A stretch of 64,000 bases of DNA. It comes from Vitellaria paradoxa. Taxonomy: Eukaryota > Streptophyta > Magnoliopsida > Ericales > Sapotaceae. Every line of letters begins with the position of its first letter. Within the stretch, counting starts at the first letter, position 1. The stretch is taken from contig CM034234.1 of NCBI GenBank assembly GCA_019916065.1, forward strand, positions 16,817,520 to 16,881,519. Reading direction: 5' to 3'. Positions 22,400 to 34,435 of this stretch are shown here, piece by piece. The position numbers and the translations under genes were made by a program. A model generated the notes under the pieces. The model was not told where the DNA came from, did no database searches, and worked only from the letters and a program-made list of their open reading frames with translations.

Positions 22400-24850
22400 T
22401 TTTTTCTTAAGCAATATCTCTGTGGCATCTATTGGTTTTACATGAGCATAAATGAGGACTTCTAGTATTTAAGTAGAGCCAAAGAAAACAGCAAATTAAT
22501 CAATTCCTGAAAATAATAGATGCAGGAAACAGAATTAAAAGATTGATCTTGCAAGCAATAATCTTATTCTAACATCTAAATGTACCATTAACATAATTAA
22601 GTGCATTAATGATGAAAATGGACATAATTTAAGATGCTTCATAGAACGTAATGACTGTTGTAAGAGAAACAACAAAAGCCTCCTATTGCAATTTCACCAA
22701 CTAAGTTCTCTGAGAAGCTTAGCATAAATTACTCTAGAAAAATATTGCTTTGCTCCATATATGTCTTTCCTATTTAAGCCAAACTATTATTACCTCATCT
22801 CTTTCAAATTTATAGCACTGTCACATGACTCACATCACTTCTTTCGCGGTTATTAGATCTCAAATTAAATGGCAACATAAATTTTCATGCATCTACAAAC
22901 ATGCATCCATCAAATCAACCAAATATTGTATCAAATCAAAAGCTATTGTCACTTCATTAACCCGTGTATATATGCTAACACATGATACAACTTGCATAGC
23001 TTTTGATTACATTGAATAAAAGGGGAAGGACAAAAATGTAAAACATCCAAAAAGGTTAACCGTCTCGGAATTACATGAAATTCGGTATGCTAATTATGGG
23101 TGTGTTTAGAATTGTATAAATTAATATAAATTTGTAAAAATTGTAATCTCGTAATTCGTGTTGTGACTAGAAAATTTAAATTTTGTAGAGAACCAACCAA
23201 CCCTTATAAATGGAGAAACGAATATAACCCATGGATTTCATTGCACCACTGTAACTTTGCCAAATTCCATCATATAAAACCTCAAATTAAGGATTTTTCC
23301 ATTTTAAGAAAATTTAAGATATGAAATAACTTTTTTAAGATATGAACTTTTTTAGGAATGTCCTTTCTCAGAGCCGTTTGTTTTGGTGGATTCTTTTTTA
23401 TTCTAGTCTCCGAAATTGACTTTAAGTCAAATCTCCTATATATATATATATATTTTTTCTTTATTTTAACCTGATTTTTGCTATAATTAGGATTTTGTTA
23501 GGACAAAGTTTTCTATTTAAGCATCTCTAACGCCATTTGGGCTATTGAGTTAAACAAAATTGAGCTAGAGAGAGTATATCTGAAACCTAATTGTGTATAA
23601 ACCAAATATTTCACTAACATCTTGTTTTCCCCTTCAATTCTATACACCTCCCTACATCAATCTCTGAACAAGAAAACAAAGCAAAGTTAACCAAACAAAA
23701 TAAACTCTTCTAGTTATACATGCTTGTGCCTAAAACGAATCAAACTAGTAATTGTTATCAGGCTAGTTGGGAAGAGACTTTAGTTTTTGCAAATTACACA
23801 AGACAAAGAATTAGAACTAAGGCTCTATTTGTTTCAATCACATTGAAACAAAGGAGCCTAAACTTAAAATATATATGTTGGTACAAAAAATATTTTTGAC
23901 AGGTGGTATCATCCTGAGCACATACACACCGAGCTCTAACCGAGCAAGTGAGAGCTCGGCCTCGAGCAAATCCTGTTCCCAACTACATCAATTGGGTTCC
24001 ACAGTGTTCTACAGTGAAAAGTATGAATGTTAGTTTAATTGTAACCATAAATGCGACATTATAATAAATTCAATTCATTTATTACAATATGGTTGATTCA
24101 GTTAGTTTGTTGCTTGACTGGGTTCGTGAAAGATATGAATACTAATTTAATTGCAATCATAAATGTGATATTGTAACTCGAGTGACAGACAAAATGTGAC
24201 ATTTGAACATTTCTTAATGTCACATCACAGCTACCACTATCTGAAACTCACCACGCATATTGAATGCTAAGTGATAGGTCTTAAATGCAAAATAAACTGT
24301 CATTATTCATATATTTACACAAGGGACTATAATAATATTATTTTTCCTAATCATTTCTCTATTATTTTAATCATTATCTCAACCTATAAATAGTTTATAC
24401 TGTGCACTAAATTAGATACGCTCACTATTATTAACAGAATTCTGTAGTTGGGACTCCGTCCGGCCATTATCTCTTACATTCTTTTGTTTTTCAGATCCTT
24501 GAGATGAGTTTTGATGACATGGTGATAACACGCGAGGTATTTTTCATCCTACACAATATATATATTCCTACTATCATAAAGAGCAAACCCCCTTGTTCGC
24601 CTGAGAAAATTGAAGAAAATAAAAAATAAATTAAAAAAAACACCAAAATTGAAATCCAGGTATTCCCCAGCATCAGTTCCCAAGACAATTTACGAAATCA
24701 CGCAGTAGCATAGGGTTCAGTTGGGTATTACATACAAAGACGACAAACACAAAAAAATCAGAACCTTTTTTTTTTTCCTTACATTTTCCAGGGAATCAAA
24801 CGGGAGGGCGAGAGAAAATGAAGGGGTTTGAACGTGGAAGGAGGTTGTTG
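22400..24850. other. Unassigned spacer with short direct repeats
   Basis: No supported gene. A ~45-bp direct repeat (ATGAATGTTAGTTTAATTGTAACC / ATGAATACTAATTTAATTGCAATC) lies at about 24,024-24,064 and 24,136-24,176. A (TA)n run is at 23,439-23,455. A 42-bp segment at 24,495-24,536 is framed by TTTTTCAG and GAG|GTATTT like a mini-exon, but its context is missing. Confidence 0.35.
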
Positions 24851-24857
24851 AGTTACC

Positions 24858-25021
24858 TTAAAGCAAATAGTTGGAGAAGGTGGTGATCGGCTGTGCAGAT
24901 ATCGCGAGCAGTTTATTGAGGAGAAGAAAGAGAGCTCACGGGAGAGAGCTGAGGAAGACGAGGACATAGACATGGACATGATTGTTAATTGCTTGCTTGA
25001 TGTGATGTTGAGGATTTGCAA
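24858..25021 (-). other. Candidate first exon with transit-peptide-like N-terminus, minus strand
   Basis: The minus-strand frame begins with Met-rich starts followed by SMSSSSSALSRELSFFSS and an Arg/Ser/Pro-rich run, as in plastid or mitochondrial transit peptides. It ends at CTTTAAG|GTAACT, a plausible donor. The plus strand has a short open frame too, so strand choice is not certain. Product unknown. Confidence 0.25.
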
Positions 25022-25080
25022 TCCAAATGATACGACTATGATTGATCAGATTCAAGAGCAGAAAGTATGATTTAAAAAAA

Positions 25081-25190
25081 TGGTAACGGGTGTCGTAACG
25101 GTAACGGTCGCGATAACGCGGAAGCGGGATGTAACGGCGGGATGTAACAGATATCGCGTAACGGAAACGGAAATCGAAAGCGTGATTTGT
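25081..25190. repeat. CG-rich cluster of GTAACGG-like repeats
   Basis: Within ~110 bp the motif GTAACGG or a close variant (GATAACGCGG, TGTAACGGCG, CGTAACGGAA) occurs six or more times. It is far richer in CG than the surrounding AT-rich DNA, which may mark a transposon end or satellite fragment. No ORF. Confidence 0.5.
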
Positions 25191-26140
25191 TTTTCAAATT
25201 CACAATTTATCTAAATTAGACAATTTTTAATGTTTTAACAATTAAAATATATAAATATAAATTATATTATTAGTGTTTTTAATGATTTTATATTAATTAA
25301 TAATGTCATTTATATATATAAGCTTAGTTTTATATAAGTGGTGTCTAAAAAAAGTGTATTAAGTAAGACAATAATAAATGTTCAATTATTAAAATAAAAT
25401 AATATATCAATTTAAAATACTAACAATTCATTGATTAATAAATAAGTAGTCATATAAACAAAACAATAAGTGAACAATAATCACTTAGAAAAAAAATAAT
25501 AATCATAGTATATTCCTATAGAAACTTTAAAAAAATATAGTTGGAATAATATATTATTGTTAATATTTTATAGTATTACCGTTTTGCTTAACTAAAAATT
25601 CTTAATGTAACAAATATAAATTATATAATATATTAATAAAATAATATTATTAATTATATTAAATTAAATTTAATATAACTTTTAGTAAAACTAATATTTT
25701 TGTTAACATGTTATGTTATAATAATTATGGTTAATTAATAATTTTTAATATAACTAATATAAATTAAATAATATTAATATTATGATATTGTTAATTATAT
25801 TAAGTTAAATTTATTTAAGTATTTGTTAAATTAAAAATATGTAAATAAATTTAAATATTTAAATTTTAATTCAACGATACAAATATGATGTTTGAGACTG
25901 ATATTGATCACCGATATCAATTCTCCCAAATTTTTCTATGACAAACGGCTCAAGATCAAGTTGAGAGGTGTTTTTTTTTTTTTTTTTTTTTTTTGGTGGA
26001 TGTGGGTTAGCTTGATAACTTATAATGAGAATTGTTGAATTAAAATTTAATAATTTAGATACATTTATATTTTTTTAATTAAAATAATATAAATATATCT
26101 ACATCGTTGAATTAAAATTCAATAATTTCAAATCAATGTC
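25191..26140. repeat. AT-rich DNA with a repeat shared with the glucanase B intron
   Basis: No gene. It includes a poly(T) run (25,971-25,994). A segment at about 26,045-26,140 (ATACATTTAT...AATTAAAATAATATAAAT...GTTGAATTAAAATTCAA) recurs at 44,173-44,250 inside the glucanase B intron. This is probably a dispersed MITE-like repeat. Confidence 0.5.
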
Positions 26141-26504
26141 ACGCTTTGAATTGGAGAAGGCTAACCTCTATCGTGAGTTGACCAATCAAAACCGAATGAT
26201 CTATAATAAAAATAAATTTCAAAATTCTAAACAAGGTGCAACGGCTTACGACGTTAATGTTACTGGATTATATTTTTCTTTTTTTCTTTTTTTTTTTTTT
26301 TGTCTAACTATACTTTTTACACATTCCTGGGAAAAAGCAACTGGCATATTTGTTATGACTTGAGAAGGTTTAAAGTTGTTTTTAAATTTTGGGAATCTGA
26401 AGTTAAATTTCAGCCATTCAATCCATATAAGTTTGATTTGACTTTCCAACTTCAAAATACAATTTTTACTTTTAAAGAGATTTTAAAGAGAGGTAAACTA
26501 ATTA

Positions 26505-27119
26505 ATTGAGAAAAGATTAAATAATGAATTAAAAAGAAAAAAGAGAAAGTTTTAAATGATGAAAGATAAATATAAATAAAGATAATAACTAAATATAAAT
26601 AAATATTAATAAAGATATAATAAAATTTTGATTATTTTTATTTTTTAAAAATAATTAAATTTATATTAAAGATAAATAAAAATATAATAAATTTTTAATT
26701 ATTTTAATTTTTAAATATATATTTAAATTTATATGTATTAATTTAAAATTTTAATTATTTATTTATCTTTAGCTGTTATCCAAAATAAATAAAAATATAG
26801 CAAATAAAAATAAATAAAAATAATAACTAAAGATAAATAAAAAATAGATTTTTATTATTTTTATTTTTTAAAAATATGTAAATTTATATTAAAGATAAAT
26901 AAAGATTTACTAAATTTTTTGTTAGACTAAGATTTACAACTAAATAACAAAATATAAATAAAGATATAACAACTAAAAATAAATAAATAATTAAAATTTT
27001 AAATTAATACATAAATTTAAATATATCTTTAAAAATAAAATAATTAAAAATTTACTATATTTTTATTTGTCTTTAATATAAATTTAATTATTTTTAAAAA
27101 TAAAAATAATTAAAATTTG
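26505..27119. repeat. Long AT-rich hairpin left of viral copy B
   Basis: The left arm (26,622-26,772) and right arm (26,973-27,118) are near reverse complements over about 145-150 bp around a ~200-bp loop. The loop itself contains a direct repeat of arm sequence. The outer left part (26,505-26,640) is an inverted copy of the flank right of the virus (6,185-6,315; 34,670-34,800). No coding sequence. Confidence 0.7.
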
Positions 27120-27429
27120 GGTGAAATGCAACAACACCTCTCCAACTATTAAAAGTGCAACAATTTATACCCCTCGTAACTTATGAAATTAAAAAAAAAA
27201 AAAAAGAAAATTCTATTTAGACCATTTATCTTTAGTAAGAATTGTAAATTTGACTCTTCAATTTAAATTTTCTTACATATATACCCTTAGACTTATTAAA
27301 AGTTATTTCTAAACCAAGAGATTATAAGCGTAAAAAATTAGGCCAACTCTAATCCATTTTTAAGCCACTGTTAAGCATATTTAAGATTATTTAAAGCCAA
27401 GTTTGAGCTTGTGAGTGAGATTCTTTGAG

Positions 27430-28345
27430 AATAAATAAATTGGAAATGGCTAATAATAGTAATAAGGGATTTTTATGTGTAAAAGAAAATAAGAAAGAAG
27501 CTTTTGAACATCAAGTTCATTTTTCTACCTAATAGTTTAAGTATTGTTAGAATTTTAAATTTTCTAGTAGATAATATGTTTGAAACTATTGATACTTTAA
27601 ATAAATTAGAAAATAAAATAAATATTGTCGATCTACTAGCAAACACAAAAAATTTGCTGAAACAAATGGTCAACAAAAACTATGGAGGTAAAACATCTAA
27701 TCTTTAAACAAATGAAGATGATAAAATTCTTACCTTATTCAAAGGAGGAGAAAAATGATTTGATGAAATCTTAGTAATGAAAAACATTACTAAGGAGAAA
27801 GCTTATAAAAATTTCCAAGCTAATAAAGAAATATTGGAATATTAAAAATCTAGATATAAAGAAGAAAATGATGTAAAAGAAAGAGATAAATTGCTCAACC
27901 AGATACAAATTCTCTGTATTCAACATGAAACCCTATTCAAAAAATATAATATGTTTTTACTCTAGACTTGGATTCCGAAAACCTATATGAAGAGTACTGC
28001 GCAACCAGCATAGTGAATGAAGATGAAACTGAAGCAACAGTTAATCCAGAATTAGATGAAGAACTTAAAAAAAAAAAAAAAAAAAAAAAAACCTAGACAA
28101 AACTCTAAACCTCAACAAAAATCTAGGAAAGAGAAAAGTAGGAGTATCAGATCACCTAGATGAAGATCTAAAAACTAAATCAGCTACTGGAAAAAGAACT
28201 TGTTTTGAAGATATCCATGCAAAAGAAGAAGGTAAATCTAGGTCTGATAAGATTTATGTTAAAGAAAAATGTGAACCTAGTCATTCTAAAAGAGAAAACT
28301 TAAATAAATTCAATATTACTGCAAATAGGATATATCTAAACCTTA
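27430..28345 (+). pseudogene. Viral N-terminal region, Lys/Asn-rich, partly coiled coil (copy B)
   Basis: Broken coding sequence starting near ATGGCTAATAATAGT (27,444). An open stretch at 27,504-27,707 has a heptad-like Leu/Ile pattern (IDTLNKLENKINIVDLL). Lys/Glu-rich pieces and a poly(A)/Lys run (28,066-28,090) follow. It sits directly before the coat-protein region, so it is probably the N-terminal part of the viral structural ORF. Function not recognisable. Confidence 0.4.
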
Positions 28346-29330
28346 ATAATATACATCCCAGATATTACGAAAGTGCTATTGAAAAATAGATACAAGCCAT
28401 GTTCCTTGTCATAACTCATTATAAAAATATATGAGATAGGAAAATATTTATAAACTATATAGCAGGAACATTACAAGAAAATATTCTAAGTTGGTTGAAA
28501 GTTTGGGAAGGATCAGAAGATTGCAAGCGGGAAAAAACTTCTGTATTGTTAAGTGAAGATAGAAAAAATGGTTTCGCAAAAATTCTCTCAAATTTGTTTA
28601 CATTAACCAAAAGAGATTTTTATGAAATAATGTCTTCAATTGAACACCAAAAAGTGGTGAAATATGTTTTACCAAAAAAAAAATTTATACATCTGTAAAT
28701 ACATAAATTTTGTAAATTTGTATCAAAAATACTTTGAGTGTTAAAACCAAAAAGTATGTCTCACTAGAAAGAACAGTTTTTTCATAAACTCCTAAGCCCA
28801 CAGAATGAAATATGTGAAAAACAATATGTAAAACACCAACAAAAAATTGGTAGTTTTGATTCCTTAGGATTACGAATAAACTTTGGTTATAAAATAATGA
28901 CCGAGCATTGTCTCTAAAAAAAAGACCAAAAATGGATAAAAAAACCAATTGTCAAAATCAATTGAAAGAAAAGGTTATTGTGACAAAATCCTAAAAGAAA
29001 ATTGGGAAGTCAAATGTTTTGTGAATAAACTATATCACAGACGCAAGAAAAAAAAACACTTTAATATGAAAAAGTGGAAATCAGGAACTAAAAAAATATT
29101 TCCAAAAAAAGAAATATGTTGGAATATTTAAGAAGAAAAACTTCAAAAATAAATTATTAAAAAAGTGCACTTGCTATTTTTATAATGAAAAAGGTTATAT
29201 TGCACCTAATTGTCCAAAAAGGAACAATAGAATGGTCAAATTTCTGAAAGAACAACCTAGAAATTTGTCTGGGAGAAGAAGTAGATTCAGAAGAAGAAGT
29301 TTTATATGAACTAGAATCTATTTTTCGAAT
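28346..29330 (+). pseudogene. Caulimovirid coat-protein region, decayed (copy B)
   Basis: Open pieces at 28,495-28,698 and 28,949-29,131 are followed by a zinc-knuckle-like sequence at 29,166-29,216 with spacing CxC...G-Y-x4-C. The third Cys and the His of the family's CxCxxCxxxGHxxxxC pattern read Tyr here, while copy A keeps GH but loses the last Cys. An acidic tail follows (29,270-29,330). The family protein forms the capsid and packages viral RNA. Confidence 0.6.
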
Positions 29331-29359
29331 TTTTCAAAAGAAGAATTCATTTTTATGAT

Positions 29360-29880
29360 GTAAGAAATAACTTATAGCGAAAATTTGAAAACTATTGAAT
29401 CTGTCTCTGAAAACGAACTAAATCAAATTTGTTTGGGAGACATAGTCAAGAAAGATATGACTATTAAAATTGATAAATTGATCAAATACAAAAGTCTTAA
29501 AATAGAAGACTTATATAAAAAGTCCAAATTCAAACCTTTACAAACCCAATACTTCAAAAGATGTGAAAGAATAATAAACACAAAAATTCTCTTCTAATGG
29601 GCAAGTTGAAATAAAAATTTTTGACAAAAAAAATTTAGGAGATTTAAACAAAAGTATCCTAATGTAAGGTTCATTCATATTGGTATAATCGAAATAGAGA
29701 TTAGACTATTGTTTAGACTTGGAGTGGACTCACCAATCTTATGCATAGTCTAAGATAAAATATTTATGACCCTATTCTCAATCACTAATAGGAAGAATAG
29801 AATCAAATTTAGTCTCTACAGAAATTCTCTTCAGAATCAAACTAAATTATTTTGTGTCTATAAGTGATTAAAAAAATCCA
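29360..29880 (+). pseudogene. Caulimovirid 30K movement protein region, decayed (copy B)
   Basis: An open stretch at 29,385-29,597 is followed by broken sequence that includes 'VRFIHIGII' near 29,665, 'LFRLGVDSP' near 29,710 (one residue altered) and 'SNLVSTEILF' near 29,805. These are conserved elements of the caulimovirid movement protein. It is placed after the coat protein and before the protease, as in cavemo-/solendoviruses. Several stops. Confidence 0.5.
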
Positions 29881-30039
29881 AGACACATTAACACTGAAGA
29901 TCCAAACTTAGAATATCAAGATGGATGATAATGCCAACGATTTAAAAATATTTTAGAAAGTTGTTCATCAATTAACTAGTGGTACTGAAGTCAAGACAAA
30001 TGATGTTAACTTTGGTATGGTTAAGTTATATAAACCCTA

Positions 30040-32367
30040 ATCATTTGACACTAAAATCAAGTCAAGATTGATTGACATAAAAGATTTGAGAATATCTAAA
30101 GAATGGGTATTTGAAAACTTTATGAGAGATCAACCAAAATCCTCTCATAAATCAATTGAATTTCAAGCTTCTAGAAATGTACTCTACTTCAGAAATAATA
30201 AACTATCTACAAGCAGAAAATCATTTAAAATAGATAACTTCAAAAATATTGAAGAAAGTTCCTCAAGCTTAAGTAATATTGACAAAGAAAATGGATTAAG
30301 AAGAATCCAAGTTCCAATTTTTCCTAAAAATTTTTCAAACAAAGAAGAACAAAAATTCATAATTTTTGAACAACTAAATATGTATTCAAAAATAATATTC
30401 TTTTCTTATAACCAAAATAAGAGAAAATATTATTATATTGAAGTCGCATTTGAATTTGCAAGCTATAAACCATACAGCCTACATGCACTTGTAAACACTG
30501 GAGCTACAACTAAGGTATGTCAACTAAATGCCATAACTCAAGGAGTTAAATAAAAAAATCCTATCTTAGCAAAAAAATGCTAATAACACCACATCTATAA
30601 TAGACTTCCAAGTAAATGATATTATATTTTCTATAAAAATAAGTCAAGGTAATACGATCTTTAGAATTCCAAAAATATTGTGTTTTCCTTTGATGCATAG
30701 AGATATGCTTTTAAAAATAATTTTCTAACTCAATATTATCCTATGAATAAATCTCATGATCATGTAATCTTAACTGATAAACACAAATCTTATCAGATTT
30801 CTTGATTAAAACATATGATTCAATCTGCAATAAATGATTTGCACCAGTTAAGCATGGTGATGGCAGTTCAATTTTAATCGATTCATTAAAATCTATTGAT
30901 GAATCTCATTACAAATTAAGCCCAAACTGCTCTAAAGATCCTTTAATGTTATGGAAAAAAACTCCCAGATAATATCATCTAAAACTAAAAGATGAACAAA
31001 AAGTAATTAGGGTAAAACCTATGGTCTATACTAAATAGAATATGGATGAATTTTATGTCCAAATAAAAGAACTTCTGGATAAAAGACTTATAGAACCAAT
31101 TAGAAGTTAACCTTCCAATCCTGCTTTTCTTGTAATGAATCATAGTGAAAGAAAGAGTAAAAGTTAGGATGGTTATCAATTATAAAAAATTGACTAAAAA
31201 TCTGACCTTTGATGGGTATTTTATACATAAAAAAGATATTTTAGTAACTCAAATTAGAGGTGCTAAAATATTTAATAAGTTTGATTATAAATTAAGTTTT
31301 TAGCAAATTGAGCTTACGAAAGAATCAAAACCATTGACTACTTTCTCAGCGCCATATAGCCATTACCAATGGGTAGTTTCTACCATTTGGAATATGTAAT
31401 GCACCACAAATATTTCAAAGATAGATGGACAATATCTTTAAAGACTTTAAAGATTTCTGTCTAGTATATATAGATGATGTATTGATTTTTTCTGAAAACA
31501 AAGAAGAGCATAAGCATCACTTGGAAATAATTTGTAAAAAATTTCTTGATGATAAAATAATTCTCATTCCAAAAAAAATTGAGATAAAAAAAAAGAAGAA
31601 ATTGATTATTTAGGTATTGTACTCAGTTGAACAGAAATTTTGTTACAACTTTATATAATCACAAAAATCAAAAAGTTCCTAGAAAAACTGGAGACTCTAA
31701 AAGATTTACAAAGTCTTTTAGGTTTATTAAACTATAGGAGACAATTTGTAAAAAAATCTTTCAAATGGGAAAAATCATTCCTTGAAAAATTGAAAAAAAT
31801 ACAAAATAATCAAAATAATTTCAATATAAAAATTGAATAGAATGAAGAAGATTCAAAGAGATTAAAAGAAATTAAAATCTTATTTAAATCTAATTTAAAG
31901 ATTTATTTTCCTATAGGATTTGATCTCTTAATCCTGGAAATAGATGCCTTAGAAATGTTTTGGGGAGTAGTACTAAAAATTGTAAAAATACAAGAAAATT
32001 CTAAAAAGAAAAAGATATTCTCAAAATTCTTAAAGAACAAAAAGATTCTGAAAAATTATTATGTAGATCTAATTCTGATAAATTCAAACCAAATGAACTT
32101 AATTATATTATTTTTGAAAAAAAAACTCTTAGTCATAAAAAAATGGTATAAAAAAATTTCAAATTTATTTAACTCCTGTTTAAGTTTATAATAAGGACAA
32201 ATAATCAAGCGGTTAAGAATTCTCTTAAGAAAAAGAGAGTTGAAGATAACCCTAAAAGAATTAGCTGGCCGAATTATATTTCTCAATATTTATTTGAAGT
32301 TAAACATATTAGATCCATTAAAAATGTTCTTGCAAATTATCTTAGCAGGCATCCAAACGGATATTAA
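30040..32367 (+). pseudogene. Caulimovirid pol region AP-RT-RNase H, decayed (copy B)
   Basis: An open stretch at 30,068-30,553 ends in the protease. The active-site triad position reads NTGAT (30,494-30,508) where copy A has DTGAT, so the catalytic Asp is lost here. The RT motif VYIDDVLIF is at about 31,463-31,489. RNase H starts in an 'EIDALEMFWG'-type stretch at about 31,940. Stops and frame changes are frequent. A 33-bp tandem duplication (32,335-32,400) repeats the end of RNase H. Confidence 0.8.
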
Positions 32368-32400
32368 AATTATCTTAGCAGGCATCCAAACGGATATTAA
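32335..32400 (+). repeat. Exact 33-bp tandem duplication at the end of viral RNase H (copy B)
   Basis: AATTATCTTAGCAGGCATCC... is present twice (32,335-32,367; 32,368-32,400), including the TAA. Copy A has a single unit, so the event followed the segmental duplication. Confidence 0.9.
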
Positions 32401-32559
32401 AATTAACAAAAGCCTTTAATATTGCAAAAATCTTTAGAAAAGCCGAACAAGGCTGAGATGTTCAGAGCAACCAACTCTAAGGACAAAAAAGTTATCAGCA
32501 AAACAAGTTGAAAGTTTTTTTTTTTTTTTTTTCCTAAGAAAACATTCCTGAAAAGTATA

Positions 32560-33810
32560 TCTCAAGAAAGCTATGGTCAAACAGTGATAAAAAAGCCATT
32601 TGCTTTAGCAGAAGAAGCTATACCAGACTTCTTTAATCCTGGTTTGGAGAACGAACTCTATAATTCCTTGAATAAAATATGAAAAACTCATATTTCAGGA
32701 AAAACTATGAATTCTGTAAAGTAATGACAAGAAATAGCATACGAGCTAAAAAAGCTCCAAGACAAAATTAATCACATTTGAAATATTTGTCAAAAAACAT
32801 GATATCAAAATTTAACTTTGAAATCTCTTTATTTGATCACCAAAGGATTTTTGTAATTTAGCAAATTATTGAAATTTTGGAAATTCTGGAAATCTCTACT
32901 AGTAATGCTCATTTTAAAAAAAGTCAAAACAATTAAACTTTAGGAATAGGCTAAACAAATCTTTCCTAGAGCCATATTTTCAATCATTGATAAATATATT
33001 AATGATTGAAGGATTAAACCAATCCTTGAAGAATTTTCTGATAAAATTAGATATGATTCTATTTTCCATACTAGAAAAACTCAATTCGACTTTCAGTTGA
33101 CAATTAGAAGTTCGAAGCAATTGATTGGAGTTTGGTCAAAAAGATCATTTTCAATCTACTGGAGGCAACAACCTATCAAGATTTCCTAGCACTGATCAAA
33201 ATTATGGTCAACAAAATTCCCTACAACTTTAAAAGAAAAGCCATGACCTTTGAAATTTATAACTCAGTGGGATGGCGATACAATGAAAGGTTTTTTAAGT
33301 CATACCAAATCTGGAAATTAAAGGAATACTCCCTTTTTAATACTTATATTTCCTTTCAAGCAGCAGAAGGAGAAGTCGCTTCAGAAGAACAATTCTATTG
33401 TGGCCTTGGATAGAATTGGTTCATAATGCCAAGATCTATAAAACATACCAGGAAAACATATGACTACTAGTGGCAGGAGATTATTAGTCTTTTATGTTCA
33501 ATTAATGTTCTGAGCTCCAGAAAATCAGAAAAATGAGGCATTTAACTTTTTAAACAAAATTAGTTGGATAGAAATTGATGCATCATTCAAGGTAATAATT
33601 TATCTCGATGATTTTTATAAAAAATTTGAAGCAAAAATGAAATTAGAAGCCGCACTCTCAGCCGAAGAAGCTCAAACAAAACAATATTATTGGGACAACA
33701 TAGATGAAGAGACATGGCACAATATCGAGAACATGATGGAAGGCTAACAAAAGTTATACCATCACAGAAGTGCAGTAGACCAATTAAGAATGCTACTAAA
33801 AGAAAAAGAA
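32560..33810 (+). pseudogene. Region in the position of the caulimovirid transactivator (copy B)
   Basis: Broken coding sequence downstream of RNase H. The longest open part is 33,132-33,413 (93 aa) with 'KAMTFEIYNSVGWRYNERF' and 'AAEGEVASEEQFY'. Further downstream coding-like text (33,560-33,800) is Glu/Ala-rich. The assignment rests on gene order; the sequence itself is not a firm match. Confidence 0.4.
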
Positions 33811-34033
33811 TAAACTTTTTTAAGGTGACCCATAAACGACAGCACTCTTATCCAGTATACGACAGAACCCATATGAATACCATGTGAAGGAATCTGGTTT
33901 AGCTAAAAGTAATTCCATAATAATTGCACTATTTTAATTATGTGGTTGCCTTTTTTCTTTTCAGATTTTTTTCCTTTCTTATCTTTTATTATGAAAGGTT
34001 TGAAGTCCAAATTTCAAATCCGAGTCCTATGAC

Positions 34034-34149
34034 TATTTAAAGGAGTCTTATTGTAAGAAAAATGCACCGAAAAAATAGAGTGCTTTCTCTCTCTCCCCGA
34101 TTTTTTGTCTATAATAATTTTTTATGTAATATTGAGTATTAGTAATAAA
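34034..34149 (+). promoter_or_regulatory. Viral promoter-like TATA and poly(A) signal (copy B)
   Basis: TATTTAAA lies at 34,034-34,041 and AATAAA at 34,144-34,149, with a shorter CT run than in copy A. The spacing to the primer site (50 bp) is the same as in copy A. Confidence 0.45.
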
Positions 34150-34198
34150 AGTTTGTGTGTTTGTGAGTAATTTTTTGAGTATTTGAGTGTTTTATGAA

Positions 34199-34214
34199 TG
34201 GTATCAAAGCCTAG
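34199..34214 (+). other. tRNA-Met primer binding site-like sequence (copy B)
   Basis: TGGTATCAAAGCCTAG is close to the caulimovirid tRNA-iMet site TGGTATCAGAGCC, a slightly better match than in copy A. Confidence 0.65.
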
Positions 34215-34435
34215 ATGGTCTTGAGGGCATAACTGTAAACTACCTACTCCGGCAAGGTTAGTATCTTATGAATAATGATAATAAAAATTGGCTTATCTAT
34301 TTTACTTTTCTTGAATCTTTTTTTTGTTATGTATGTAATATTGATACGTCAGGAAGTACTTTAAATTCTCTATATGATTTGTTTTTAATATTAGTAGAAT
34401 TATCAATTAATCGTGGACTTGATCGCGAGACTTAA

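Larger units (their letters stand above)
27430..34435 (+). mobile_element. Endogenous pararetrovirus (Caulimoviridae), copy B
   Basis: The fuller of the two viral copies, about 7.0 kb. Order: coiled-coil-like N-terminal region, coat protein, movement protein, protease-RT-RNase H, region in the transactivator position, promoter-like DNA, tRNA-Met-like primer site and a short leader with a small broken ORF (34,262-34,435). It is colinear with copy A and differs by a few percent by eye, with independent stops in each. No LTR or integrase. All genes are interrupted, so it is a dead insertion carried along by the segmental duplication. Confidence 0.88.

Noticed and set aside
23880..23915. TGGTATCATCCTGAGC as a further tRNA-Met primer site
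   Set aside because: It matches the site only over its first eight bases, has no LTR end before it and no viral or retroelement coding sequence after it.
26136..26509. Two plus-strand frames and one minus-strand frame near 26.3 kb
   Set aside because: They cross a poly(T) tract and AT-rich repeat DNA. No domain, and no conservation elsewhere in the window.
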